From Poa pratensis (taxonomy: Eukaryota; Streptophyta; Magnoliopsida; Poales; Poaceae), in contig CAMZMU010000012.1 in the NCBI GenBank assembly GCA_947311845.1, forward strand, positions 7,359,734 to 7,423,733: DNA of 64,000 nucleotides, read 5' to 3'. Positions within the stretch are counted from its first letter, which is position 1, and the number at the start of each line of letters is the position of its first letter. Made by a program: the position numbers and the translations under genes. The notes beneath the pieces were generated by a model. The model saw only the letters and a program-made list of their open reading frames with translations. It ran no database searches and was not told the DNA's origin. This document shows positions 46,079-58,300 of this stretch, piece by piece.

Positions 46079-49000
46079 TCATCGGGAAACTGTGGGGGAT
46101 TTGGATAACTTTGTCCGTTTCCGGGACGCCTTGTTGGTGTTAGATTTAGATTTCCGATCGGCTGCTTTTAACTCATACAATGAGCTCAAACCGTCGTCAT
46201 CCAAACCACCCTCCAACACTTCACCAATTAGATGAGAAAAAAGCTGACCATCTGATGTGGCAATCGCTTCTTCCTCATCAACATAGGTGGCTGTCAACCC
46301 AGTCGAAACTTTAGGAATAACCGTAAGACGGTCAAATTCCATGTGTCTCAAGATTTTAGTTGAAAAATGAATTTGATTTTTATTATTAGCAAGACTTACA
46401 CTACTAAGCTTGGAATGAATCGACTGAGGAGAAAAAGAAAGAAAATATTTCGATTTAAATTCCGTACCGGAGTAGTCCAAATTACGCGCCGCTTTACGAC
46501 GCATGGCCTTCGTCATGGAGTCTTCGTCCGTCACAGAGGCTCCATCCACCTCCACACCGAACCTCTCACTACGACGGGGCGGGGTGACCCCGTTATAGGT
46601 CGTAGGGGTGTGTGGCGGTGTGGAAGGCAAGACGGATCCTCCCTCCATGACCGTGGCCACCTGGAAGGCGTTAGCTTGGGTCGACACTGGCGAAGTAGCA
46701 GCCGACCTAGCGAACGCAGCAACGGTATATGAAGCAGATTGGGACGGGTTGGTCTTTGTCGGAGTCGAGACCACCCCCATCCCTAGAGCACTCGAGACTG
46801 GTCCATCCAAGGGAGGCAGGGATGAAGAAGGTCCCTCCCCGGAGACCATCCCAGCACCACCAGAGACCCCGCGGTAGAGCAGGGAACGATCGCATCCAGG
46901 CCTGGCGCCTTAGCGGCCTGGAGCTCGTTCGGCACAGCCCACCCTGCCGGGTCCGCGGCTCACGAACCGTCCTTGGCTGCAGGCCGCCCAGTTGGGCCGC
47001 CATCCACCGTTGCCGCGCAGCAGCCCATCAGCTGAGAGGCCGCCTTGGCCGCCAAGGGCCCAACTGGGCCACGGTCCGTCACTGGCGCGTGGGCGGCCAC
47101 TTCTGCCGCCTGAAACTCGCCCGCAGCCTGCTTTGCCAGCGGGCTGAAGTCGGTACTCGCCGCCCGATCGTCTGTCTGTTGCTGCTCCACCGGCCCAGAA
47201 GATTTCCTGGAGACTGAAGACAGCGAGCAAGCGTGTAACAGCCCAAAGTTGAGAACCAAAAAAAACAGTGTAAATTTTTCACTCTTTGCATCCCTCATGC
47301 ATCATGGCATCCATATTGAATTGCTAAACAAATAGAACAATTGGTTTGGCACCATTTGAACACAAATGCCAAACTTGCTCGAACCAATCTAACAACAATG
47401 AGAGCATTCAAACTTGCAAATACCAATACTTTGACTCCTCATATTTGTCAAGGAAGTTCCAAGAGTTCAAAAATATTATTTTTGCACCTCCTCTAAAAGT
47501 TACAAAAGGAGCAACATTTTGAATTTAGCAAAATGCCCTAATTCAACCCTATGAACAAATGTTGTCCAAACTATTTTATTTTGAAGCCCCAATTTTTGTG
47601 TAGCTTCTACTCATTATGGGGAGGCTCCCCAAATTTCCTCAAATTTTATAAAATGTTTTGGTGCCTAAATTAAATCAGGAAATGCTGCTGGATTTTAAAA
47701 GGAAACAGAAAAGGACTCGTTTGTGATGGAACAAAATCTGCCAGGGGGAAATCTTCATCTTCCTCGTTCTGTAGCGACCGAGGCCGCCGTGCTTCCGCCG
47801 GACCACCTCGCCGCCCTGCCACCGACGCTGCGTCGGGGCCCCTCGCTGCCCCCACCCACGAGGAGGAGAAGACCACCACCTGCCCACTCTCTCCCCCTCG
47901 AGATATTTCCCCCCGTTCCCTTTCTCTCTCCCCACGGAGCCGCACCCGAGCTCGCCGCCGCCGACGCATAGCCGCCGTGCTGCGCCTCCCCGTGCCAGGC
48001 CGAGCAACGCCGGAGCTTCGCCTCGGCCTCCTCTACAACCTTGCCGCAGGAATCGACCCAGGAAGCCGGGAATCAGCGCCGCCATCTTCTTCTTCCTCGT
48101 TGCTGTCCGTGCGCCGCCGGGACGAGTTAGTCGCCTACGTTGGATCTCCGGCCACCCCGAGCACGCCCACGCCTTCAGGGTGAGCTCCTGGCCCTGGCTG
48201 GCCCTTCCCATCTCCCTCTTGTTCGATGAATCGCCGAAGCCGTAGCTCCTCTCCGTCGTGTTGACGAACCCGGTGTCAATCCCGGATTTTTCCGGATTCT
48301 CTTCCGGACTGAGAGAAATGCTACTGGACTCGAACCATTTTAGCCCGGTGGTCACCCGGAATTGATCCGGAAACAATTCCGGATTTTAATTCTCCCGTGC
48401 TAGAACCGGAAATTTCCGGACTGAAATCCGGATTGCAGTACTGATTTGGAATTGCTATTTTCTTTTCACCCCTCTATCTCTAAATGGTATAATTATTTAT
48501 ATTGTTGTTTAAATAAATCATCAAAAGGTCATATCAAAAAGGAAATTTATAAACATAATAACTTTTTATCGGTGCATCAGAAAAATGCGTGTAATATACC
48601 AAAATGTCCAGAAAATTGTGAATAAACCTTTAAAGTAAATATCATGCATATTTGATCACAATTGAAATAATGTACTTCTAGTATATTAAAATCATTAAGT
48701 TAAATATGAGGTGTACTCCCATCCGGTTGAAGTATTTATTTCTCGCACCCCATTTAAATTGCTAGATAGCTCAAATAAATTCTTTACCTTAAAGAGTCAT
48801 GTCATCATGTGTTTGCGCATTGCACCGGTGTTATCTGTGGTTTTGATTGTTCCTCTCCGGTATTGTTTGTGCATCGGTAAATCAAGGAGTGGAAGTGACA
48901 CCGCAGTCTCGCGACGATTCCTATTACCAGCCGTATCAACAAGGCAAGCGTAATCCCCCCTCTGAGCATATCTTATCCTATGTTTCCGCAAATATTTTCT

Positions 49001-52000
49001 CCACTATAATATTGCATGCGGTTCCAAATGTCAATTTTATTGGATTAGAGTATCCTGTAGTTGCATTTAGTTTCCGATGCCATTATCTGTTTCCCTCCTA
49101 ATATCCATAGGTTTGTACTGTTGGCCGAAGATACTTAACTATGCTATGTCGATGCTTAGCCATGCTTAGCTACATGTTATTCGTCCGATGTATGTATCAT
49201 GTTGGGAACAGATGTTGAGATGTTCGGATGATGGTGGAGAAATTGTGGTGACAGGAAATAAAATGCTTAAAGGTGGGGATGAGAGGCCACTGTGGTTGTG
49301 GTGCTTTGTCTCGTTCTCGCCGCCTAGGTGCGAGTTCTTTACCTCTTGAACCAAGACTGAGCGTGCAACCATGCGTGAGGCCTATGCAATTGCAGGAACC
49401 CTTATTCGACTAAATAACTTGTGAGGGGCTAGCCAGGGTCCTCTAGTTCGAACTTCCATTTGCGCGTGCGTCATGATGGTGGTTGTGAATGGGATGAGGA
49501 TTGTGGTGTTAGGAAAAATAAGTGGCCGTGGGGCAGGGTGTTGGAGGCACTAAACTTGTCCTATCGCCACTGATGATCCTGGAGAGTCTCGAGCAAGGGA
49601 GAAGTCGTCACCGCTCCCACCCAGCCGGCTTTCCATGGAAGAGAGCTAATTGTACAGGCAATGGGCCGGACGGTACGCGTGGCAAACATTGTACACCCCT
49701 GCAGGGTTAAATCTTTTCGAAAAGCCGTGTCCACGGTTACGGACGACTTGGGAAAGGACGATAAGATCATAGAATAACCTTAACGGAATGATTAAAAACT
49801 GAGTACTAAAGGTACTATTCAAGAATGCGAGGTGAGCTTCCTCGAGGGTGATTCGGGGAGGTGCCTCTGTAGAACAGGTACAGTGGTTGGTGATGAGAAA
49901 GGTGATCAGAAGAAAAGAGTACTTCTTACCCCTTTTAAAAATACTCTGATTAGTCGATGCCATTGAGTTATGTCTTTATAAATAAAATCAGCTTTCTGCA
50001 AAACAGCCATAAAACTTTGAAAGCCTCATCGAGCTAAAGCTCTATATATAATCTAGCGAGTTCGTCGAACTCAACGTCGTTTGTTTTGTTTCAGAGGAGG
50101 ACTTCACCGACCTCGAAGGTGGGTTCTTTGTGGACGTCGACGAGTAGTCTGGGGTTCCCAGGTGGCAGCTTGGGACATCCCGGAACAGCTGGCGCTGGAT
50201 GTTTATTTGTAGGCCTCTTAGGCCATAATCTGGATCTTATTGTTTAGAACAACTTAATTCGCTTCCGCATGTTGTAATGTTGGGTCTGTGACCTCTGGTT
50301 GTAATTTGCTATCTTTCTCTATTATAAGAGTTGAACTATAATGATTTGTGTCGTAGAGTCTGTAATGTGCCAGTTGTTCCACAAGTCTTGATCTCTCTAT
50401 TATGCTTTGATAGTTGTGCCTGTGTTAAGGCATCAATCGGGGTGTTGCGTTGCCGATGATCCATTCCGAGCAACGCCTGCCAAAGGTTTTGGCCGGGGAT
50501 TGGTAAACCCGTAACCTCCGGTTGTATCGCTTAACCGGTGACACACAGCATCACGGTATAGCAGTCGGGTCGGGGCGCCACAAAGCGTCTGGGTGCAGAC
50601 ACCACCTGGTAAACCTGCGTCAGCTGTAGATGTACCCTCTGCACCTCGTACCATACCCGGCGAGCTCTGGCGAATTCGTGCTACAATCTCAATACCACGA
50701 GGAGTTTGCGGGTTTGGATTATACGGAGTGAAGACAATATTAGGCATCTGAGGAGCAATGTGCAAAGTGGCCACGGTCTTCCCAGAGATAGTCGCGCCCG
50801 ATGATTGACTTGTATCAACATCCATATTTGTATTCTGCGAAGCACTCATACTAGGATGTTGCGCGGAGTCCTCCAAGCCATCCTCAGCCCCCCGTACTCA
50901 TCATCAGCGTCATCTCCCTTGCGGCGCCAGAAATAGGGGACGAACTCTGGGTCAGGGACAAAATCCGCAGTCTCGCGGCGAAAGATAAATGCATACTCCT
51001 TTAGCTTAACCACACAGGCCGTGCCAAGATAAGGCCCAGACGGGTCCTGTTGCTTGTCCAGGGGTTTGGAGCATGGCATCCCAACCAGAATACGCACAAT
51101 GCCACTGCTCCTCAAAGTCACGAGATCAACGTCCAGAGTAGTCCCAATCAAGGACCCAACAGCCCAGAGACCCAGAAAATGCCCGATTGGATACGGAACC
51201 CCCTGCTCAAGCACCCTTACTGGTAGGAAATCCGTTTTCTTCCAAATTGAAATAGTGGCCTGTGCTGCAAAGGAGGGAACACACATCTGCATACCGTCCA
51301 TCCGCTGGAGGTCCTCAATGGATGGGAACCCAATCAAGAAGGCATCCGTACCATGGGGTACAGCCTCCCAAGTCCATGACGGCCTCGAAGGACACATCCT
51401 GGCGATCAAACTCTGAACGGCATCCACAGTAACCGTGATACCCACAATCTTCACCAAAGCCGTAGGTGAGCTCGAGGGAACTAGATGAGGCTTGTACACA
51501 CTATCAGGAAGCTGCACAAAAGTAGTCTCCTCCGTGCCATATCCAGCAGTAACAGCCGAGGGCTTCGGGAACCGAAGAGTCGGGCATCGGTAAGTCGGAT
51601 GTGCTCTGTTATTGCAAACCAAGCAGTAGTGCTTCACAGGACACCCCTTTGAGGTGTGGGTATCAACTGCGCACTTCTAGCACTTAGAAGGTTTCTTCGC
51701 TTTAGCAATACCTCCAGACTTTGCCTCTACCTGCGCAACGGGCTCATCGACCGGCAAGGCACCAGTCACATAATTCCCGGCTGGAGCACCAATGGGGCGC
51801 AACAACCGGAGGCACAAACATCTGCTGACCCTGTAACGGAGCTGGAGGCGGCGCGGCAAACTGTCCCGTCAAACCTGGAGGCTGTTGAAAGACAGGAGGC
51901 TGAAATTGCTGCATTGCCGGAAGTTGCTGCGGCCCCTTCTTCTTCTTCCCTTGGGTCGCGGTCCGTGCCCCGTTTCTTGAGTAACCGGAGCGGCGAGCTG

Positions 52001-53254
52001 CTGCTGGAACTGCTGGAACCCAGTTGGAGGCACCGGCATCAAAGGCGGAAACCGCATCTATTGCGGCGGCGGCATGTATGCCGGGAAGCCAGGCTGTCGC
52101 GAGGGATTTTGCAACGGGTAAAGTGGCGGCCCGCCGGGCGGCTGCCAGAACAGCACTCCCGAGCCAGGTACTGCCCCTCCGGCTGAGAGCGAGGACAGCC
52201 CACCTGTCGGGACCCCGACATCGACCCCCTGTGGCTGGACCGTGCCGGTCATCTGCGGTACTTGTCCACCTTGCTGCATCCCTACTCCGGCTCCCTGGGG
52301 TTGATGCTGATGCTGAGGAAGAGCCAGAGTCGGAGCGGGAGGACGCCCGGGACCCGACCACTGCGGGCCGCCAGGTTGCGGGCGATGCGGCGCGGCCATG
52401 GGGGTGGCCGCCACGGACGCGAACGTCCTAGTCCACCGGGGCGGAGGCGGTGTAGGGGAGGCCGCCGGAGGATTGTTCACCAGAGCACGAGCGGGAGTCG
52501 GAGAGCTTGACGAGGCGGGCGAGATGCGATGGGGGCTGTGAGGAAGATGAAGCTCGACGAGACGGATCGCCGAAGAGGTAGGGCTGGGTCTGCTCGAACG
52601 GTGGAGATGCGCCCAAGGATTTGGACGGCCTCGATCTTCCTCCTGGCGCCTGGGACCCACCCCCATGCAGTTCGAAAATTGAATTGCCTCCGCTGCCGCA
52701 ATCAGTGGATCGACAGTTAACGGCGCACTTGGATCGGCCGCCGGCGTCGGTCCCGGCGGTGAGGTCCTAGCTCGAGCTGCTTCCGCCTTGTCCAAGAAGA
52801 ACCCCAGCACCGGTGGCGCGGAGACACGGCGTGGAGGAAGAGGACCACGCCATGGTCCTACACGCGGCGGCATCCGAGAGAGCCGCAGTCCAAACGGCGA
52901 AGATAGCGCACTCCGCCCCGCCGCCGGCGGCGATGTCTTCTGCGAACCCAGTACATCCCTGCACACAGAACGAACACTCGTCAACTCACCTGCGGATGAC
53001 GGTGTACCCCGCTCCCAGGAGTGGCTCTCTGACGAAGGATAGCCCGCCTTCGCCCAGAAATCTTGGATGTGCTCCGATTCGGACTGGACCGCGCGATCTA
53101 CCGGCGATGAGCTCCTCCGCGGTGCCTCTCCCTCATGGAGGGCGTCGAGCGCGACCCTCACTGAAACATGAGTCGCCGTCTCTGTATCTCCTGCACCCGC
53201 TTCCCCCGGCGGCTCCACCTCAACCGCTGACGGCTCAGCGACCAGCCCGGCCAA
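46079..53254 (-). pseudogene. LINE ORF1: zinc-knuckle RNA-binding protein, interrupted
   Basis: Reading from 53254 (MAGLVAEPSAVEVEPPG), a long proline/alanine/glutamine-rich N-terminal region runs to about 51750. A zinc-knuckle pair follows: CAVDTHTSKGC and CLVCNNRAHPTYRC. After it comes a domain with RILVGMPCSKPLDKQ and YAFIFRRETADFVPDPEF, like the grass LINE ORF1 RNA-binding region. The C-terminal part, separated by the TG...CA element, has DEDSMTKAMRRKAARNLDYS and LRHMEFDRLTVIPKV, ending SPTVSR. An in-frame TAG (51677-51679) lies in the knuckle and frameshifts occur near 52058, 51850 and 46950. It would bind LINE RNA as a chaperone. Confidence 0.8.
47234..50582. mobile_element. TG...CA element A (3.35 kb), probable solo LTR, in LINE ORF1
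   Basis: Starts TGTAACAGCCCAAAG and ends GGGGCGCCACA, flanked by a perfect 5-bp duplication AAGCG (47229-47233, 50583-50587). There is no gag-pol and no internal repeat of its own ends. It holds a GC-rich block (47720-48300) with a CT-rich top strand, AT-rich intron-like sequence, and small exon-like acidic coding stretches such as one ending EEDFTDLEGGFFVDVDE before a TAG near 50150. Element B at 56690-60301 is a diverged relative with the same layout. TG...CA ends and a 5-bp duplication point to an LTR-type integration, most simply a solo LTR with an unusually long LTR. Orientation is not certain. Confidence 0.75.
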
Positions 53255-53373
53255 ACAAGCGAAGCGAGATCCAGCAGACCGATTACCCCACGCCGTCGGC
53301 GCCAGAGGCGACGCCTAAACGTGGGCGCCCTAGGATCGCCTCCTATCATGCCTCCCTGCCCTCAGTCTTAGAT

Positions 53374-54527
53374 GCGTATACATGATACCCTTGAGTACTT
53401 GTTGCATCATTTTATTATGCATCTGTCGGTCCATCGCAATGTAGTTTGATAATCTCTCAATCCCTCCTCTCCTCTGTTGACCCCCCTTGCAAAGCGCGCG
53501 TACCGGCCGCGGGAGCTTTGCTATTATATCCCTCAATCTGTTCGGTGAATTTGAACTGTTGATTATTTTTGGATGATTTTGAATTTTTTTTAGGTGGATT
53601 TTGAGTATTACTTTTTTGACATGGGATTTTGAGTTATTCTTGGAGATACGTGACAATGCAAAAATCTCGAATGATGTCATTTTTGTTAGCGAGAATGGTA
53701 ATCGCTTGTGTGAGTTGGCATCACTCAAGACTCAACCCATGTCTCAAAGTGAGCATGTTTAATGCCTGAGCCCAAACTGAACATGGTATTTAGGTCCTGT
53801 TCATCAGTGGTAGATACACAAAGGAAACGGTTTTATGAAATAATCGTTTCCTATATGGTATTTGCTGCTATAACTTGGCATCCACGACATAACCTAACTC
53901 TCTCACTCTTTTTCGCATTGTCCCAGTGTCACTATATCTGTTCGTGGGGGTAGATCCTAGCGGCACGGCTATCGCAGGCCTCACTGTGTCCTGCGAAATG
54001 GCGTGGCAGCCACCGGCTTCGCGTCTCTTCCAAGCGGCCAGGCCAGCATCGCCGCCTCCACTCCGCCGCTTTTAGTGTCTCCGCCTCCGCCTCGTCCGGA
54101 TCTGTTTGAGGCTAACAGATCCACTAGATCGATCCAATGGTGACCTCTCCAAGGTGAAGGAAAATCATAAACTTGGAATTCAAGAATTTGAAAAAACAAG
54201 TCTTCTCAAAATGTGCTACCACGTCTGAAGATTCATGGTTTCAAGCTAGATGACCAAGGTCATGGCCATATCCAAGGCTAAATTTTTGCTATCATTACCA
54301 AATTCGGCACAAACATGGGTTTTGACATTGCAAACAAGATTTCCGAAGCAAGATTCCATAAAAAAATTGAATGTTTTTATCTTACCATTTTTAGTGCCAG
54401 CATTCTTATTTTGTGAAGTAGGTACGACGAATAAGATTGAAAATTGGGATTCACCTATTTCACACGTAACATGTCACTATGGAGGCACAGTCCCAAAATA
54501 TATTGATTTTTTTTAGCTTTTTAGCTA
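53374..54527. other. Intergenic sequence to the right of the LINE
   Basis: AT-rich with a GC-rich patch at about 53950-54115. No gene is recognised. The 132-residue minus-strand ORF ending near 53330 crosses the LINE target duplication and is not credible. Confidence 0.4.
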
Positions 54528-55120
54528 CTCCCTCCGATCTGGAATAGCTGTCGGGACTTGTATAGGTAGTTTCTATTACGGTAGTACAATCCCACGACAA
54601 TTTTATTGGATCGGAGGTAGCATATTCTATGCATTAAACGAGTTTAATGGGATTTACCGCTATTTAACGAAATTTAAACTACAAGTTTGTTATAATTTGG
54701 TCCTAAAATTATAGAAAAATCATAGAAACTTAGTGTAGCAAGATTCAGAAAAAATACGGAACACCACACAAAAAAACGCAAAATACAAAACTTTGCTATG
54801 AATGGTCATGCGATCAATTTGGACCCTGTTTAGAGAAATGTCACAAAAATCAAGAAAACTTTAAAAAATCTGAAGTCCTGCGGGAATCTTCTTTTTGAGT
54901 GTATTAGTGTCTAGGAAAAATCATAAACTTTGAATACACCAATTTCTAAAAACAAGTTTTCTCAAAATGGTCAAACTTCGTCATATACCCATGGGTTTCA
55001 AGCTAGATGACCAAGGTCAAGGCCATATTCATGGCTAAGTTGTCGCTATCATTACCAAAGTCGGTACAAACATGGGGTTTTGACATTGCAAACAAGATTA
55101 CAATAAAATTGAGCGTTTTT
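54150..55120. repeat. Pair of diverged direct repeats of about 220 bp
   Basis: 54150-54375 and 54905-55120 share AATCATAAACTT, AAGCTAGATGACCAAGGTCA and TTTTGACATTGCAAACAAGA in the same order and orientation, about 80 percent alike by eye. They are probably parts of an old transposon. The Stowaway MITE lies between them. Confidence 0.6.
54528..54617. mobile_element. Stowaway-type (Tc1/Mariner) MITE, 90 bp
   Basis: The left end is CTCCCTCCGATC, the right end GATCGGAGG, and TA flanks both ends (54526-54527, 54618-54619). This is the typical grass Stowaway form. Confidence 0.75.
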
Positions 55121-55182
55121 TACATTAATTGGACTTTCACAAATTCCAAATATATTCGATGCTTTTTTAGCACAATTCCATA

Positions 55183-55219
55183 ATTTGTCGCTGACCCGAT
55201 GGCTCAGTCAACGACAAAT
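55183..55219. repeat. Imperfect palindrome
   Basis: Arms ATTTGTCGCTGAC and GTCAACGACAAAT surround a short GC-rich centre. It lies 140 bp from the F-box pseudogene end. It may be part of an old DNA transposon. Confidence 0.5.
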
Positions 55220-55354
55220 CCTTGCCATTCGCCAAAGGAAACCGTGTTCAAACTTTAAATAATAAATTGCAATAAAGTACAAATTGCAAGGTTCTATAAC
55301 AAATACCACTAATATTACTTCAAATTCAAATAATACAGGGTTCAAATTCAATTC

Positions 55355-58300
55355 TTACAAATCGCAGTGCATTCTCCAGTTAAATGCTTCTGCATAGGGA
55401 TCAGCCACCGACAAGTCGTGTACTTTTGAAATGACATTTATTATGGTGATACCTTAATTCTTAAAAGAAATGTGAGCTTCTGCAGAAGCTTTATCATTGA
55501 CCATCTGACGGTGTGCACCCAATTGATGCCAAACCTCATAACGTTCAGAACACTTATGTTCAGAACAAAAAACTTGCTTTATTTAATATTGGCTGTTGTG
55601 CCACAATAGTCACTGAAAGTAATTTTCGTGAGATTGAGATCAAGGCATTCGATTTGATCGTGCCTGTTATACTGTTGCACATTTTTCATTTTCGGGCCCC
55701 TCTTTATCTGCAGTTTTGAACACTAAAATTTTCATTCTAAACTTGGGAAAGCTATCAACAAATAAACTCCGTTGTGGTTAACATCTGACAAGAAAGAGCA
55801 CGGAAAGCATTTAAGGAATCCAAGAACTTCATCCAATTTGGGGCCGACTGACTGTAGTGCCAAGACCTTCAGTGTGCGCAGAGACTAGGTCAAGCTTGTG
55901 GGAATCATATTATGGACGATAGCCAAACATACATCAAGATTATTAGCAAAAATATGAGTTTAAAGAAGAAGAAAAGAGGAAGAAGACTGTTGTACCTGAA
56001 CGGTTATTGATCCAATAACAAGCTGTGAGAATTCAGCAGACGAGTAGCCCAACAGTGTAAATTTTGGCGTTTGAATGAAGCTGATTGTTATTGAACCATC
56101 TGTATCAACTACAGAGAATCTCTCAAGGAGAGGCGCGTCAATGACCAAATCATGACAACCTGTCCCTCTGCAACACATGGTAATCGTTTGGATAGTCAGA
56201 GAGACAATGCGCAGGGTATTGCACCCGTGGATCGCCATAATCTGAATGGCCTCAAGCATAGTACAGCGTCGAGCATGAGATCATGGCTTCTTTCGAGATG
56301 CAGAAGTCATCGAGATAGAGCCGCTTTAGTAGAGGGAGAAGAAGTGTGGGCTCAGCATCAATCTGGGGGAATTGGCACTGAAAGAAACTGGCGGACGGGC
56401 GCGAGGCTGACCATAAGAGACGACAGCGACAGCGGCGGAGTGTGTCCACCTTAGAAGCTGAGTTTCTCGAGGTGGTCTAGGACGGGAGCTTGGAACGACT
56501 CCTCGAGCTTGGCATCGACCTTGAAGTTTGAATAAAACTCTCCGATGGCAAGGGAACTGGCTGGCACAAGGTGCCCGGCAAGCATCTTGGAGACTAAACG
56601 GATGCGTTGGCTATCTGTATCGGAGAGCAGGCCGTCGGCGGTGAGGTTGATGGGGGCGGAGCGCCAGAGGGAGCGCCATGCCGGGAGACTGTAACATCCC
56701 AAAAAAAAAAAAATATAAGTATTATTATTCCAAAAATGAGAGCCAACAAAAACTTTTGCTAAATTATATGTGTTGATCTCTTATTGTTGCTTGTGTTATT
56801 TATTTCTTGCTAATTGTGTGTTGCTTGCTCTAAATAAAAACATGAAGAAAAGAAAAAGAAATAAAATAAAAAGCAAAGCAATAAAAATAGTGTGACAAGT
56901 GTCACACAAAATTCTCCAAGTGAGAAATTAATTCCTTTCAAAATAAAATTCAGAGGAGTGATGTTTAATCACTCTCAATTTTATTCCTATACTTTTCCCT
57001 CTCCAAATATATTTTCAAAATTCTAAATTTAAAATTCCAAAAACCTTTCTTTATCTTTTTAAATCACAAAGTGTGTGGTGCAAAACTTGTCAATTAAATT
57101 GCACCACAGCACCACAAACCTACATTTGAATATGTGAAACAAAGTATGAAAATAAATTTCAGAAATTCAAATTCAAATTTGGTTCAATCATTTCATCGAA
57201 CACCTTGCACCCATGCACTGTGTTCTTCCCCAATTCATCCAAACCCGAAATCAAATTGATCGAATTCGTGTGTTATTCGTCGAATTGATGCCTGCACTCG
57301 ATCCCTCTGGCTTCACCGACCTCGCCGCGCTCAAGAAATTGAAGAGGGGAGGTTGGCGTCGAGGAGAAGCTTCGGAGGGGACACGCTCCGGCGAGCACGC
57401 GCCATGTCGCGCAAGTGGCCGTGGCGTGGCGACGCCGCGTTGCTCAGCTCCGTGCCCCCCCCCCCCCTCTCTCCCTCACCTCGCTGCCCCCTCTCTGGCC
57501 ACACCGCAGCCCGCAGGAACCCGCCCCCGCCGGAGTGACGCCGTGTGCAGTGCGCGCCGGGCACCGCCCGAGCGTTCCCTGGCCGTCCCACTCGCGAGCT
57601 CGCTCCGCTCATCGACACGCACTCGACCTTGCTCCCTGCCACTCCCACATCGTAGCCGCACCTCCACCGCCCCTACGGCGAGAGCACGTCGCCCCTGGAG
57701 CTCTCCTGCGCCCGGACCACCATGGACCCGTGCTCGCCGTTAAATACCCCACCTCGCGCCCGAACTCTCCACACCCCGCACCACTGCCTCCACCCCTCTC
57801 CACTCCTCAGTGCACCGCCAGGAGGGCGGAGCCACTCCCTCGAAGCTCCAGCTGCCCGTGAGCTTCATCGACGCTCCGCCGCATCCGAAGGTGGACGACG
57901 ACACGGCCGTGCCGTGCTGCTGCCCCATTTCCCTCTCTGACCCCTCCACCTTGCTCTCCATCATCGCCGCACTCACCCGAGCCCTTTTCTCCGTTGTTTC
58001 GTGCACAGGCGCGCCGTAGAAGCTTCGCCGGAGTTTTGTTAGCTTTTTAAATAGTTTAGAATTGGTCTCATGTCATTTAAATAAATATTTAAAAAGTATT
58101 ATTAAAATACTACAGAAGGTTTAAATTCTAAACTTGTTTGTTTCTGATACTCTGTTAAGCCAAATGATTCCAAACTAATTTTGTTAGCTTAGTACTGTCA
58201 TGTATTAGCTTCCCTAATTTTGGTAGAATTAATTGTGCAGTAGTAATTGTTTAGTAAAAAGTTGAAGTTAGAACACCCTTCTGCACTAAACCAATTAAAT

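Larger units (their letters stand above)
34243..46082 (-). pseudogene. LINE ORF2: endonuclease and reverse transcriptase, interrupted
   Basis: Starts at ATG 46082 overlapping the ORF1 stop. The endonuclease N-terminus has NSRGLGDLAKHL and FLAISET. After removal of the Athila element it continues MVNLAQDNPHPLIIGGDFN across the junction. RT blocks are NTAPGPDGFPAEFYQNFW, ILKIDFEKAYDKVNW, GLRQGDLLSPVLFN and the catalytic QYADDIILF (about 35870). The C-terminal zf-RVT region has NGKFSVDSMY and CVFCQHDETITHLF, and the protein ends near 34243. There are frameshifts near 45770 (one A missing in a run), 36440, 36270, 34900 and 34650. The protein would nick target DNA and prime reverse transcription in the nucleus. 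Confidence 0.9.
34101..53361 (-). mobile_element. Full-length LINE retrotransposon, mutated and split by two LTR insertions
   Basis: Flanked by a 12-bp duplication TCAGTCTTAGAT (34089-34100, 53362-53373). The minus-strand 3' end is an A-rich tail (TTTTTTATTT on the plus strand at 34101). Removing the Athila-like element and the TG...CA element leaves about 7.8 kb. ORF1 carries a zinc knuckle and ORF2 carries endonuclease, RT and a zf-RVT C-terminus, as in plant L1-type elements. Frameshifts and a nonsense codon show that it is inactive. It is transcribed towards clpC. Confidence 0.93.

Noticed and set aside
47234..50582. Element A as a Mutator or other terminal-inverted-repeat transposon
   Set aside because: TGTAACAGCCC and the GGGGTGTTGC near 50440 look inverted, but no duplication flanks that point; the true right end is at 50582, with a 5-bp AAGCG duplication and TG...CA ends.
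53330..53728. 132-residue minus-strand ORF
   Set aside because: It crosses the LINE 5' end and target duplication and has no recognisable domain.
57213..57861. GC-rich ORFs of 148-176 residues as a host gene
   Set aside because: Several frames are open at once, composition is low complexity, and the block lies within element B; no domain is recognised.
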